From Mercurialis annua (taxonomy: Eukaryota > Streptophyta > Magnoliopsida > Malpighiales > Euphorbiaceae), in NCBI RefSeq assembly GCF_937616625.2, contig NC_065570.1, positions 568,001-632,000 of the forward strand: a DNA stretch of 64,000 nucleotides, in the 5' to 3' direction. The translations under genes and the position numbers were made by a program. The notes below the pieces were generated by a model. The model did not search any database. It saw only the letters and a program-made list of their open reading frames with translations, and was not told the DNA's origin. Below are positions 45,017 to 58,038 of this stretch, piece after piece. Every line of letters starts with the position of its first letter. Position 1 is the first letter of the stretch.

Positions 45017-46635
45017 CTTATAAAAGATGATTTTCTATAAATAAATAAAGATATGGATTCATATCCATTAATATTAAAAATTTAAGCCATATTATAAAAA
45101 TCGTGTTTAACATAATAAGAAAATAAAAAACAAATATTATTATTAGTCGTAGTTAGCATAATAATACTACAATATTTATTTAAATTTTGACGAGTCTAAT
45201 GAAGAACAAATATTATAACTTTATTTAAAAAATATAATAAAAAAACATAATGAATATTTACATTAAAAAAAATTCAAGAAATTAGAATCATTAAGCATAT
45301 GAGATTTTGATAAAAAAAATTGAGTTGCTTTTATTATCAGTGTTCTGGAAATTTCCAAGCTTCAAATCTTCAAACTTTGATTTGTCCATGTAAAAAAGTA
45401 TGTTTAATTTTTGGTTTAATAATTTAAATAGATGTCAGTGTAACAAAAGATTTTGAAAAAAGAAACAATAGGAGTAAGATTAAGGTGATGTCAATATAAG
45501 GGTAATTATGGGACATTTAAAAATAAAAAAATAAAGGACAGTTAATTAAGGATAGTTAAGTAATTTACAGGTATAATTGGAGTGCAAATATAAACAGTTG
45601 AGTGCGAAAATCTCCACCCTTATTTTTCTAACATATTTTCTTTATTCCCAAAAGTGTTTCAAACTCGAGATTTACCTAATTATGTGTATAACTACAAAGT
45701 TTCATGCTGTTTCTTGAAGAACATACTTTATTTTTAAGCCTAATCGTAAAACAAATCTAAACTTTTACGTGTATTTACAATTTAAACCAAATTTTTTAAT
45801 TTTTGTAATATTATCTCAATTTCATCATTTTGCTGTAATTTTAGCTAATTTTTTTCTAATTAATTTAAGTGTTCCTAATTTTCAGTTAAATATATATACT
45901 AACTCCAAAATTAGCAAAATTTATTTTTTAAAATTTTAAATTTTAGTTATAATTTCTTAAAAATTATAAATAGCATTAAAGTTTAATTTTAAATTTTCTA
46001 ATTTTTGATGGCTAAAGTAAAAAAAAAACAAAGTTGAAGCCAAAATTATTCACAAGAGCCAAATAAAGCAATATAGATATTGCACTAAGATAAAAGATTT
46101 ACAAAATTAAATCGATTAAAATTGTTAAAATTGTACCGAAATTATGAAATTAGGATATTATTATAAAATTTAAAAGTTTGGTGAAATTGCAATTATTCGT
46201 AAAGGTTTGAAATTTTTTCTTTACAATTAGGCTTTTATGTTTAAGAAATGCTTCATCCATTAAAATGCTTTTGTATTTTCAAGTTTTTTTTATTTTGGTC
46301 CTCTTGAAATGTTGCTATTTAATAGGTTCTTGTATTTTTGTTACTTTTTATTTAATAAGTTTTTTAATGGATGAAAAGTTATGAGCATGTGGTTCAGTCG
46401 AAATTTTTATATTTTTAAATTTGTGTTTATCTGTTTTTTTTTTAAATTAGTTCAATTTGCCAATATACTTTTAGATTTCTGTTTATATGCTCCATTTTAA
46501 AGTTTGATGATGCGGCATATTTTGTTAATGTGTTAAATTAGTATTTAAATTTGGTCTCACATGTATTTTACGGTTAGTGTAATGTATTTTTTTAAAGAAG
46601 ACCAAGTAAGTTAAGTATATAGACTAGTTAAAGAC
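45017..46635. other. AT-rich intergenic region
   Basis: No coding, RNA or bounded repeat features were recognised. Only A/T-rich, short-frame sequence is present. Confidence 0.55.
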
Positions 46636-46644
46636 AAAAAAATA

Positions 46645-47018
46645 GGCCTAATTACTTAAAAAAATCCTCACCTTGTAACATTTTTTCGTTTATACTCTGA
46701 TATAGGAAAAAGTTCATTTGTACCCTTTTTTTGATTTTTCATTTTCGTCTCTACCCTAAAGAGCTAATTTGACCTCTTTTCATTTGGAAAAATATTCAAA
46801 ATGATCCTTTATATTTAGCTTATATTCTAATTAAACATTAATATTATTAATTATTTATAATGTTTTCATCCTTTAATTAATTTAATTGTCAAAAAATTTA
46901 ATTTTAGGGTATAGATGAAAATGAAAAATCAAAAAAAGGGTAGAAATGAACTTTTTCTTAGGTGAGGGTATAAACGAAAAAATGTTATAAGGTGGGGTTT
47001 TTTTTAAATAATTAGGCC
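46645..47018. mobile_element. 374-bp MULE-type MITE
   Basis: TIRs GGCCTAATTACTTAAAAAAA and inverted GGCCTAATTATTTAAAAAAA extend inwards over about 100 bp. Flanking 9-mers AAAAAAATA and AAAAAATTA match with one difference. It is the same family as 56147-56650. Confidence 0.82.
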
Positions 47019-47027
47019 AAAAAATTA

Positions 47028-49212
47028 TTAAGAAAAACCGGATAAAGGGGCCTTAAATGGGTTTTCCGTTAAGAAGCAGCTAAAACTTTGAGCCTTAAAA
47101 TAATGGGCTGTATTCCAATTGTGGGTCTAACAAAGGGTAACCTTTCTTCCATGGGCTGCATTCCAATTAATGGTATTTTTATTGGAAAAATTACACAAAA
47201 TTTTCAAAAACGTTGAATCTTTACAAAAATGCTAAATGAGCTAATTCTTTTCATTAAATGCTAACTTGACATTTACACCATAGAGCTGAAAACGGTAGAT
47301 TATTACACAAAATACATACCTAATCATAGTATTATATGTGGCATACGATTAAAAAAAAAAGCAACACATGCACTGGTCTTTGGTTTCCTCTCCATTACTC
47401 TCTTCCATTTTCCTCTTCCTCTCTCTTTCATGAACTGCCGTTTTTTTAAAGTTTAAATTTCAAAAGAACTAATCTCTTATATCATCTCTTCTTCTTCCTT
47501 ACTCTTCTATTAAATTTTCAAATTCTTTATATGATATGTCTTCTCTTCTTGTTTTTATATCCAGTTTCTTTTTAAAAAAACAAACACTTTATCCTGGATT
47601 TTTTTTATTACCGACAATCGAATAACCAAAATGTTCTTCTTTTTCAATTCATTTATTTTTTTGGGTTAGTGAATTTTGTTTTGGTTTCAAGTCTTTTTGA
47701 GATTTTTAATTAAAAGATAAAAACATCCTGAGAAAAGGTGAAGATGATGAGTTAGATTTTGTGGAGACTATAAATAATTCAAGTAAATCAAATCTTCGTA
47801 ATGCAACAACCAAATTGGAATTATGAACCTCAAAATTATGTGTACAAGGAGACACAAATGTGTTTCAACCTTCTTCTTTTTTTACTCGTGAATTCCCTTT
47901 TATCAAAATCAAGCAAGATTGAGAAATTCTGCAATAGTACTGATGATCATTATAGCTAAGCAAAGAGAATAGTTAATTTTTTTTCTTTTGTTTGAATAGT
48001 TATTTTCTCGTTATTTTTCTTCCCAATTTTATTTTCAAAAAATATAATCATTGTTTTATGTTTACATACTTGCTTTATGCCTTACTATTTTCTTTTTATC
48101 AAATTTCGAAAAACTTATAATCTCTATAATATTGTTGATAAAAGCTAAATGTTATTGGTGATGTATCTATAAATATTTTAAAATATACATGAACTATTTC
48201 TGAGATGTATTAATTGAACTATTTATGAGATATGATTTCTCATGTAAAATACAAAGTTGTAAATGTTTACATTTTTATATAAATTCAAAAATTAACTTCA
48301 GTTTGTGATAAATTTTATGACGGTATTATATCGTTATTGGTTCATCTTTTTTATTTATATATCATATATATATACATATTAGATATATCAACGATACATT
48401 ATAGATACATCACTCGATACGTCATGCAATGATATTTGTTTCTTTGGGTGACTGGGTAATATTTAGAAATTATAATATGATAAAATCTTAAATTTTTATA
48501 TTCTGGTTTCATATCTATTTTTTATTTATCAATTGGGATGTTGATTCTTATGAATTTCCTTTGATGATTTTGCCTTATTCTCATAATAAAAAAATAAAAT
48601 TAGATCTAATTGCAGAGGAATATCTGATTGCAAAGGAAATGAGAGTGAAGGGTGAGGAAGATGGAAAAAGTATTAGATTGACTCAAACAGGGCAAACTGA
48701 TACTTTTCTCCACTATTATTTTTTAATGCATTTGTGGTACATATTTTAATATAATTAAACTGAAAATAGCAAATGAGGTATATTTAAAAAAAAAAGTAAC
48801 TTACAAAAAGAAAAAAAATGTAAAAATGAATATCTTATGTGAATATATCGTTTTTTATATTGTTATTTTAAATAATTATAAGATTATGTATCAAATGTGT
48901 TTCATTAATAGTATGTGACTGTCTTCGAGATACATATTTGATATTTATTGGATACATATATTATACATCTCAGTTACATGTCAGAAACAGCTCAAATACA
49001 TTCATTTTTAAATATATATTAATTCATTAAACGTGTTTGGCATGTTTTTCAGTTGTATTTGTTAGATAATTTTTGATATATGATTTATACATGATAAATA
49101 TATCCTTAATGGTATACGCGTCATCTTGTCAATGGTGATACCTCAATGCATTCGAGATACATTTTCCATACATCTCGGATACATTAACAATACATATCAG
49201 AAACAGCTCACA

Positions 49213-49214
<2 letters not shown>
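47028..49214. other. AT-rich intergenic region with GATACAT phrases
   Basis: No gene was recognised. A 62-codon frame at 48561-48749 has no domain. From about 48330, phrases such as GGATACAT, CATCTCGGATACATT and CAGAAACAGCTCA recur and continue beyond the Copia element (53773-54300), so the Copia element split a pre-existing repeat-rich segment. Confidence 0.45.

Positions 49215-49268
<54 letters not shown>
49215..49268. repeat. (AT)27 microsatellite
   Basis: An uninterrupted AT dinucleotide run of about 54 bp. The Copia element inserted at its right edge, so the TSD ATATC overlaps it. Confidence 0.95.
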
Positions 49269-49269
<1 letters not shown>

Positions 49270-49270
<1 letters not shown>

Positions 49271-50237
49271 GAAAGACCCTATGGGGTATGGCAAACCGGT
49301 TTTGATTTGGAAAACGGAAGTTTAAAATTCTTTTAAAGCGGAATTAGAATTTCAAACAAGTTAGGGATAGAGAAGAAAGACACAAGAGATTTAGAGTGGT
49401 TCGGATCAACTCACGATCCTACTCCACTACTCAATCTAAGATTGAGATTTTAGAATCCACTAAATGAGATTGTGCTTTATAGATAAGCACCAACTTTACA
49501 AAGAGATTTCTTAGAGATAATCTCAAACTCACAATTGATTTTTCAAGGATAATCAAGAACCTACAAGGGTTGAGTTTTTCCAAAGCTAAACTCTAACTCA
49601 CAATGATTAGGAGTTTCCAAGATTACTCCAAAACTACAACAAAACTAAGTGATTTAAAAATGTATGTTTGTTGTTTCAAGGTGTGTAAATCATTAGCCTT
49701 GAAACATTGCAAATGGGTTTATATTTATACCCAAAGCAATCCCCAAACAAAACACTAACAAACAAAACAAAAAAATGATCTCTGCACACATATCGCCCCC
49801 GTGATGCATGGATCACGGGCGAGATATTTGAATGAGACAAAAACCTTCAACGGCTAGAGCCACGTGTCAATGCTTCATTGGGTCTTAAAAAATGTATCCG
49901 TTGGATCTTCAACGGTCTCATTTATCGCGCCCGAGATGTGTTCGTCGCGCCCGTGATTCGTTCCAACGGTCGACTAGGGTTTTGTCAGCTCGAATATCGC
50001 CCCCGTGATATTTGCGTCGCCCCCGTGATATATATCGCCCCCGAGATGGAAATCCATCACGGGCGAGATATGCTACTAGACAGCTTTCTACTCAAAAACA
50101 CGATTTTTGCTAGAGAGCTCCGAATTGATTTCCGATTGTTCCTATGAGTTCCTATACACTAATAAACATGATTAGATCACTCATAGTTGATTGTCAAAGT
50201 CAAAACAAAAGGAGTTTGAAAGGACAAAGGTCCAACA
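49270..50237 (-). repeat. 3' LTR of the Copia element
   Basis: It contains a cluster of CG-rich motifs TATCGCCCCCGTGAT and inverted ATCACGGGCGAGATA (about 49790-50070). The neighbouring copies at 49790-49828 face each other as a near-palindrome. The same cluster is in the other LTR. CpG-rich palindromic LTR blocks are described for Sireviruses. Confidence 0.9.
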
Positions 50238-50251
50238 ATCTCCCCCTTTTT
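50238..50251 (-). other. Polypurine tract of the Copia element
   Basis: The minus strand AAAAAGGGGGAGAT abuts TGTTGGACC of the 3' LTR. Further AGGGGGAG tracts lie at about 50310, 50408 and 50700, an arrangement like the multiple PPTs reported for Sireviruses. Confidence 0.8.
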
Positions 50252-50848
50252 GAGTTTGACAATCAACATGCTAAAATGACTAAGTTAAGTAAGAGTCAAA
50301 TTGATTTTGGCTCCCCCTCACTTTATGCACAAAAGATATAAGCAATTTATAATGCATAAGTAAGAAATTTTTTTAAAAAAAACTTAGCAATTTGAGCATG
50401 GAAACTTCTCCCCCTTTGTCAAGCACAAAAAGAATCAAAGCATGTTTAGAACACGGACAAAGGAGCTAATTGAAGGAGATTTTGAAAACAATTTTTAGTC
50501 TCTCATTCAATTGAGGCGCAAGACACTAATTTGATATGCATATCAAGCCTAAAACTCAATTGATTGAACTAATTTGATTTAAATGATCAAAAATAGGTAA
50601 TAATTCATCAATTGAATTGTACCAAGGCAAGTCCAATCATTAAAAAAGTTTTAAAGCATATCAAAACTTTTTGGAGAATTAAGTTTTGAAAAATTGATTC
50701 TCCCCCTCAAAACAACAATTTTGGAAAACATGGCATATAGATTGATACAAATTTTACCTATGTTGCCATTTTCCAAAAACTTCCATTGATCATCCACCTT
50801 ATGATTTGAGATTGGTTTAGTGGACATCAATTGTACCTACAAAGCAAA

Positions 50849-52741
50849 TCACTTAGGTACCCAAACAACTTTGGGTCCTTGAAAGTTAATGCTTGAATAG
50901 TTCAAAGGGATTAGCCTTAATTGAACTTTTCTCACATAGCAATGAACATTAATGTGACCATATTGCATGCAATAAAAACATTGAGTTCTATGGTTCACAT
51001 TTGATTGCTTTTGAGGTGGCTTGGTTCTAATGGTCTCATAAGAACAAGCACAAGCATGTACACAAGAATTGACATTTGAAGATGCATGAACATGTGAGTT
51101 CTTTCTAGTCTTCTTGTTCCATTTTTGACTATATTGAGAAGCATAGCCATGTCTCAAGGGTCTTGTACCTTTGTTGCTCTTAGCCTTTTAAGCCAAGAAT
51201 GGCTTAGGCCTAGGAGCTTGAGCATGCACCTTCTTTGCCTCAATTGGTTTGACCAATTTAGGAGGAACTTCTATAGAAGAAGTTTGAGGCAAAATGGACT
51301 TCACAAATTTAGTCCCATTGGAACTAGAAGCATTTTGATTATAGCCAAGTCCATATTTTATGGTTGGGCATATTTGAGATACAAGAATTGAATCCAAAGT
51401 TGCCTTCCCTTTTTGAAATCTTGAAAGTGAATCTTTTAATTCAAGAATTTCATTCTTTAGTTGATCATTTTCCTTAAGCAAGTTATCAACATTCAAACCT
51501 TGCTTAGGGATAGATTCTAAAGATGACTTGAGAGCTTCATTTGACAATTTAAGCTCATGAAATTCTTTTGTTAAAACAATCATTTCATCTTTGGCTTTAG
51601 AAGCCTCATTTTTGAAAAATAGCATCTTGGCTTTATAATCACCACATTTAATTACTAGTTCATCAAGCATGCTATACATATCATCATCATCATCATGAGC
51701 ATCATCAACAACAATATCATCAATAACATCATCAACAATATCATTTTTAATATTTAAGCATGCATCATGTGATTCAACACCAATACCATCCCAAGATATA
51801 AAAGATTGGGGGTTTACCTCTAGTGTTGGTTCCTCCTCAAAAGACATGAGGCATAAGTTGGCATCATGGTGGCTATCACCATCCGATTGAGAATCACCAT
51901 CCCAAAAAGTCTTGGAACCCCCCTTTGAGCTTTTCCTTGAAGAGGAGGGTCTACCTTGATTGCCATTTCCCTTCATCTTGAGCTCCTTTACTCTCTTTGT
52001 GAGCCTCAAGAGTTCTTCCTCATTACTTTCCTTCTTGTTTTCTTCTAAAAGATCACTTGTTGAAGCTTTGAAAGCAATATTCTTTTCCCTTGCCATTTCA
52101 GCTTCAATGAGCTTGATGTAAGACATCTCATGGAGAAGAAGTTTCCCGATCAACTCATCCGTCCTCAAGGTGGACAAATCATGAGTTTCAATGATGGCGG
52201 TGGTCTTAGGTTGCCATAGAAGAATAGGAAGGGATCTAAGGATTTTACCATTGATTTCACTAAGCTTGTAAAATTTCCCAAGTTGCTCAAGACTATGAAC
52301 AATCTTTAGAAGTCTTGAGGTCATAGAAGAAACATCTTCATTAGGCAAGCCTTTGAAACCTTCATACTCTCCAAGAAGCAACTCAAGCTTCTTACCATTA
52401 ACTTGATGTGTACCTTCATAGTAGCTCTCTAGAGTCTCCCACATTTGCTTGGCACAATTCAAGTGTTGAATTCTACCTTGTTCTTCTCTAGAAATTGAGG
52501 AGAGGAGAGTAGTGATGGCTTTTCTATTCATACCATTTTCCTTCTCTTGCTCTTTAGACCATTCTACTCTCTTCAAAAGAACTCCATTCTTGTCACATGG
52601 AGGTGTCCATCCCCTTAGAAAAACACTCCATAAATCAACCCCTTGCATATCAAGATAATTTTCCATCATATATTTCCAAACTTTGTAATTTGACCCATCA
52701 AGAAAAGGTTTGAGAGTGATGAAAAAAATTTCGATTGCCAT
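50849..52741 (-). pseudogene. Copia gag polyprotein with zinc knuckle, one in-frame stop
   Basis: On the minus strand a frame from ATG 52741 encodes a 517-residue gag: an N-terminal LDGSNYKVWKYMMENYLDMQ segment, then the UBN2-type gag domain (MWETLESYYEGTHQV, EINGKILRSLP, LRTDELIGKLLLHE). A Ser/Lys-rich linker, an acidic DDDDD stretch and a coiled-coil-like region (LLKENDQLKNEILELKDSL) follow. A TAA stands at 51188-51190. The same frame then continues to 50849 and includes the CCHC knuckle CFYCMQYGHINVHC and ends VWVPK. Copia gag normally includes the knuckle, so the TAA is either a point mutation or read through. Gag forms the particle and binds RNA. No protease or pol follows. Confidence 0.82.
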
Positions 52742-52785
52742 TTTTGATCGAAAACTCTAGCAATTAAGCGAAAAGAAGAGCACTT

Positions 52786-52799
52786 TGCTTTGATACCAA
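52786..52799 (-). other. Primer-binding site of the Copia element
   Basis: The minus strand TTGGTATCAAAGCA directly follows the 5' LTR. It differs by one base from the initiator tRNA-Met PBS TGGTATCAGAGC. Confidence 0.8.
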
Positions 52800-52800
52800 T

Positions 52801-53767
52801 TGAAAGATCCTATGGGGTATGGCAAACCGGTTTTGATTTGGAAAACGGAAGTTTAAAATTCTTTTAAAGCGGAATTAGAATTTCAAACAAGTTAGGGATA
52901 GAGAAGAAAGACACAAGAGATTTAGAGTGGTTCGGATCAACTCACGATCCTACTAACTACTCAATCTAAGATTGAGATTTTAGAATCCACTAAATGGGAT
53001 TGTGCTTTATAGATAAGCACCAACTTTACAAAGAGATTTCTTAGAGATAATCTCAAACTCACAATTGATTTTTCAAGGATAATCAAGAACCTACAAGGGT
53101 TGAGTTTTTCCAAAGCTAAACTCTAACTCACAATGATTAGGAGTTTCCAAGATTACTCCAAAACTACAACAAAACTAAGTGATTTAAAAATGTATGTTTG
53201 TTGTTTCAAGGTGTGTAAATCATTAGCCTTGAAACATTGCAAATGGGTTTATATTTATACCCAAAGCAATCCCCAAACAAAGCACTAACAAACAAAACAA
53301 AAAAATGATCTCTGCACACATATCGCCCCCGTGATGCATGGATCACGGGCGAGATATTTGAATGAGACAAAAACCTTCAACGGCTAGAGCCACGTGTCAA
53401 TGCTTCATTGGGTCTTCAAAAATGTATCTGTTGGATCTTTAACGGTCTCATTTATCGCGCCCGAGATGTGTTCGTCGCGCCCGTGATTCGTTCCAACGAT
53501 CGACTAGGATTTTGTCAGCTCGAATATCGCCCTCGTGATATTTGCGTCGCCCCCGTGATATATATCGCCCCCGAGATGGAAATCCATCACGGGCGAGATA
53601 TGCTACTGGACAGCTTTCTACTCAAAAACACGATTTTTGCTAGAGAGCTCCGAATTGACTTCCGATTGTTCCTATGAGTTCCTATACACTAATAAACATG
53701 ATTAGATCACTCATAGTTGATTGTCAAAGTCAAAACAAAAGGAGTTTGAAAGGACAAAGGTCCAACA
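52801..53767 (-). repeat. 5' LTR of the Copia element
   Basis: Nearly identical to 49270-50237, with one 1-bp length difference near 52954 and several substitutions. It carries the same CG-rich motif cluster. Confidence 0.9.
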
Positions 53768-53772
53768 ATATC

Positions 53773-56137
53773 CTTTAGATGTATTTGTTAGATACAAAAC
53801 ATGATAAATATATCCTTAATACGTATCATTGATAAATATTTTATACAATTTACAGAGCATATGACATATTTTATTTTAATATATGGTATTGATACATTTC
53901 AACTACCCGTAAATTATATATTTCAATGCGTTAAATATACAACTCAAATAAATTTAAATAAAAGAATTATTTCTTTCAAAAGTTATAATAGTAATTAACA
54001 AAAGAACAATGCAAGCATTAAACATGTATTAGAAAAACACATTTTTTTATATATACTTTTTTGTATTATAATTTATGTATTTTTAAAATATATAATACAT
54101 GTATCTTTTAATTTAAAATATATTATACATACACCTTAGAGAAATATAAATAATGAATATAAATAATATATATGTGTGTGTGTGTGTATTTATATATTTA
54201 TAATTATTTTAAAAATAAGGAAAAATGATAATCAAATATGTTTCTAATACATTGCGGATACATAACAGATACATAAATGATACATGTTTGAATATTTAAC
54301 GTAAGACTGATGCATTTTCTTGACACGCGCGTCAGGCGCATATCTGACGCGTTTCTGACGCGTTTTTGACTAATTTTGACACGTTTTTGACTTTTTTTCA
54401 TTTGTTTTGAGTGTGACATGTGTTACATCCTTATTGAGAAGGTATTATATGTAAAGTTTCAATTTTTTTAGGTGCTGATGTAATATTTTAGCAAATTTAG
54501 CATTTTTATTATTTTCTTCCTTTTTTTGAATAGTTTTGTCATTTACTCATTTTTATTTTAAAGATTATTTTTTTAGGCAATAAAGATTATATATACAGAT
54601 AGTAATACATAAAGTATCTTCTTATTTTCTATTTTTCTTTCTGTAAATTATTGTTAAAAAATAGTTGTCAAATTTGAGCTGGACCAGCCGGTTTGACCAA
54701 AAAATCTAAAAACTGGTCAGGCTATTGGTTTGGGTTGTTTCAATAACCCGCTAATCAAAGAACTTTTATTTTTTTAATCAAACCGGCTGAATAACCAGTT
54801 TAACCGGTAAAATCGGCTACAGTTCGATTGGGTAAACCACCCTTACTAAAAAAGAATTGATGTTGCTGGGAATTGAATCTAGGTGTACTTGAAGTGAGTA
54901 TAACATATGTATGATCATTACATTACAATGGTTTATATTTCTAAGATTGTATTCATAAAATATATCTATTAATTAACTGAATTTTATTTTGATATAAAAC
55001 TCATCATATCTAGTATTAAACATATTTTTATAACCGAATAACGTTACTTTTAAAATGTACAATTTATAGTTTTTAATTATATTATTCAATTAAATAGAAG
55101 TATACATTATTTTATACAATTTTGAGCTAAACTCTTTTGATAAAATATACGTATATTTTTCCTTTTCTATTATTTTAGTAATTTATTTTAATTTATGTAA
55201 TATATTATCCTATTTTTAGTAATTTTATTATTTAAAATATTTATTTCTCATATAATTATATAAATAATTACTATTATTTTTAATTTTTGGTTGAACCTTT
55301 AATCTTTAATTTTCTGTCCTTACCGGTTCAAAAGACCGGGTCGGTTTTGATAATATTGGTTAATTTAGTGTACATACAGATTGAATACAGTCAACATAAT
55401 ACATCAAAATTTATACTAATTAGGCACAGCAGTGGCTGCTGTGACGAAAAATGGAAGCAAGTTGCAGCTGCTGTGTCAAGTTGTGAACACTCAAGTCTAA
55501 TCCATAAATGCAAAACTTTGAAAAAGCAATTCAACATCCGATCATATAAATAAAAGAGTCATAACCCAATCACATTCAAAACCAACTAAACTATACACTT
55601 AATTATACATTATGCTACATGCCCATAATTCCACCATAACTATCAACTGTTTCATATACTAATTTATCTTTATTATAAATAAATAATTCACTCCGTATTA
55701 GATTTCCTTATCAAAGAAAGCATAGAGTAAAGATAAAGACAACAAAATTATTGATAGATTAAATTCATAAGCGAAAAGCAGCCGGTTCAGTTACCAGACC
55801 ACCTCTGGCCCTATAACGGTTCGACTATAAAAAGTTTAAAACAAATTAAACCAAAACTTCAGAACATCATGTAATTTCTCAAAAAATAATTATCTAAATG
55901 TCAGAACATTAAAAATTATGGTGTTCACATGAATAATTAATGTTTTGGTCAAAATATTTGTTACTCCACATTTAAAAAATGACAGTTTGTATCTAGCATT
56001 GTTAAAATCTAAAATCCGTATTGTAATTACAAAATACGCTAAAATTTATGATCTATTTATAATTAAATCAAATAAATATATTTTAATTAGTTCAGTTAAT
56101 TAATTTTTTCTAATTCTGAAATCAAATTGTATTATAT
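53773..56137. other. AT-rich intergenic region
   Basis: It continues the GATACAT-rich segment to about 54300, then a GTTTGACC/CCGGTTTAACCGG-rich patch (54680-54840) with related CCGGTTC phrases near 55320 and 55780. These may mark a decayed transposon whose ends I could not define. No gene is supported. Confidence 0.4.
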
Positions 56138-56146
56138 TTAAAAAAA

Positions 56147-56650
56147 GGCCTAATACCTTAAAAAACCCCGACCTTTTAGCCCCTTTTCAATCATACCCTG
56201 ACGTTGTAAATTTGTCAATTTTACCCTATTTTGCATTTTTGTGTTTCAATTGTACCCTAAAATATTAAATTAATGCCTTTTTTATTTGAAAAAAATTTAA
56301 AAACATTCTCCACGTCTAATATATATTAATTGCATGTTTTTAAAATTTATTTAAATTTTGTTAAATTAATTAGGAATTTAAATTAGTGTTAATTTGATTA
56401 TGGTTTTTAATTAGTTTTTAAAAATAAAGGACTTATTTGTACTTTTTTGAATACAAAAGAATTTAATTTCATCTTTATACTTAGTTAATTGAATGATTTC
56501 ATCATTTAAGTAAAAAAATTAATAAAAGTTAAAAAATTGGGGTACAATTGAAAACGGAAAATTCAAAAGTGGGTAAAATTGACAAATTTGCAACGTCAGG
56601 GTAGAATTGAAAAAAACATTAAAGGTCGGGGGTTTTTGAGTGATTAGGCC
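56147..56650. mobile_element. 504-bp MULE-type MITE
   Basis: TIRs GGCCTAATACCTTAAAAAAC and inverted GGCCTAATCACTCAAAAACC have arms of over 100 bp. A perfect 9-bp duplication TTAAAAAAA is present (56138-56146 and 56651-56659). Same family as 46645-47018. Confidence 0.85.
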
Positions 56651-56659
56651 TTAAAAAAA

Positions 56660-57742
56660 ATTGATTTAATTCGATCTATCAATTCAGTTTTGACTGAATA
56701 ACGCACGCTCCTAAAAGTCATTATAATTTTAAAAGCTTTAATAAAAAGAAGAGGCAAAATGATGTACAAAACAGAAAATTTGAGAGTCAAACTTAATTAA
56801 AGTCTTTAAAAAAAAATCAAAGTGTTTTGAAGTTAAGGGAAAATGGACACAGAAATTAAATGCATGCTTAATAAACACGAACGAACGTGCATGGGCCATG
56901 ATGACAAACAGTAATAGGTCTCAGGTTCATTCATTGTTCTAAGTTCTAACTTAGAGAGCAACTGGGTTTGAAAAAACTGCAAAATATTAGACCAGCCTGA
57001 TTATTTGTACAAGGCTTTTATTCGTTGGAAATTTGGATTGAATTTAAATATGGTCGGTCCTCGATTTCAGACCACACAAACAAACAAAAACGCACTTAAT
57101 AACATGGAAGCTAATATCTAAATTAAATAAACCTATATTTTTCATTTTTCATTAAATTATTTTTCAATGTTGTAACAATGATATTTGAGTCAACAAGGCA
57201 TCTCAAACTACGAATATAATTGGACCATTTGATTAATGCCAACTACTGAGTTAGAAATTTAAGTCACAATGCGTCAGCAGAAGCAATATTAAAACAAGGA
57301 GTTGTTAGTTTAATTATAATGTTAGGAAAAAGCCGAGCCAAGTGCACCAAAACCAGGAACCCAGTAGTTTGACAATAATTTCAAAAAATTGCTCAGATTT
57401 GTCATAAAGTGTGTTCTTCTTTTCAAAAATGATTTGAAATTAAGGCAACTCTTAGTTTATAGATTTTGAAATAGAAATGCCTAAAATTCAAAGATGACAT
57501 GTAGAATTAAAGGGACCATAGAAGAAGTAATAGTAAAATATAGAATATGAAAAGCATCAAGAAAATAAATTAAAGGACATGTTTGTCCAAATGTCGTCTC
57601 CTTGATGGCTGCCAAAAACCTAACCTCGCACCAAATTTGCACGTCATGCAAGTCACCCACGTGGGGTTATCAGAAGTGTATCAACAAAGTCCGGTCAATG
57701 ATTGATATCTTAGTCAACTTGTTGATTTTCTTTTTCTCCTCT
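56660..57742. other. Intergenic region
   Basis: No convincing gene. A 60-codon frame at 57602-57784 runs into the hAT end and has no domain. Confidence 0.5.
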
Positions 57743-57928
57743 CTTTCGTATAGGGGTGTGCATAAACCGAATCGACCGAATTAAATTGACCGAATCAAAC
57801 CGAAATATGAAGTTCAATTTGATAATTATGATAAAACGGTGCGGTTTGAGTTGGGTAGTGAAGAAAATCGGTGTTCGATAAATGATTTGATTTCAGCTTA
57901 GTCAAGACCGATTTAACCGAAAAAAACC

Positions 57929-57958
57929 GAGATACAAAACGACGTTGTTTTGTATCTC
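57929..57958. repeat. 30-bp near-perfect palindrome in hAT 2
   Basis: GAGATACAAAACGAC faces GTTGTTTTGTATCTC with a single mismatch. It corresponds to the 28-bp palindrome of hAT 1. Confidence 0.82.
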
Positions 57959-58007
57959 AGTTCTTATACGTGCAAGAAGCTTCCAAAGCTCTGCACGTAT
58001 GAGAAAA

Positions 58008-58038
58008 CCCTATACAAAACGGTGTGTTTTGTATAGGG
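58008..58038. repeat. Second hairpin, 13-bp perfect arms, at the hAT 2 core promoter
   Basis: CCCTATACAAAAC, a 5-nt loop, then GTTTTGTATAGGG. It directly abuts the TATATAAGG box. A third small dyad (ATACGTGCA/TGCACGTAT) precedes it at about 57966-58000. Confidence 0.8.

Larger units (their letters stand above)
49270..53767 (-). mobile_element. Copia element with gag only (TR-GAG-like, Sirevirus-type)
   Basis: LTRs 49270-50237 (968 bp) and 52801-53767 (967 bp) are nearly identical and begin TGTTGGACC and end TCTTTCA on the minus strand. The 5-bp TSD is ATATC (49265-49269 and 53768-53772). A PBS lies next to the 52801 LTR and a purine tract next to the 50237 LTR. The 2.56-kb interior encodes only a gag-type protein with a zinc knuckle. 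Integrase, reverse transcriptase and RNase H are absent. It would therefore depend on another element for mobilisation. Confidence 0.9.

Noticed and set aside
54660..55860. CCGGTTTGACC-rich patches as a bounded transposon
   Set aside because: Related phrases occur at three places, but no matching termini or target duplication could be found.
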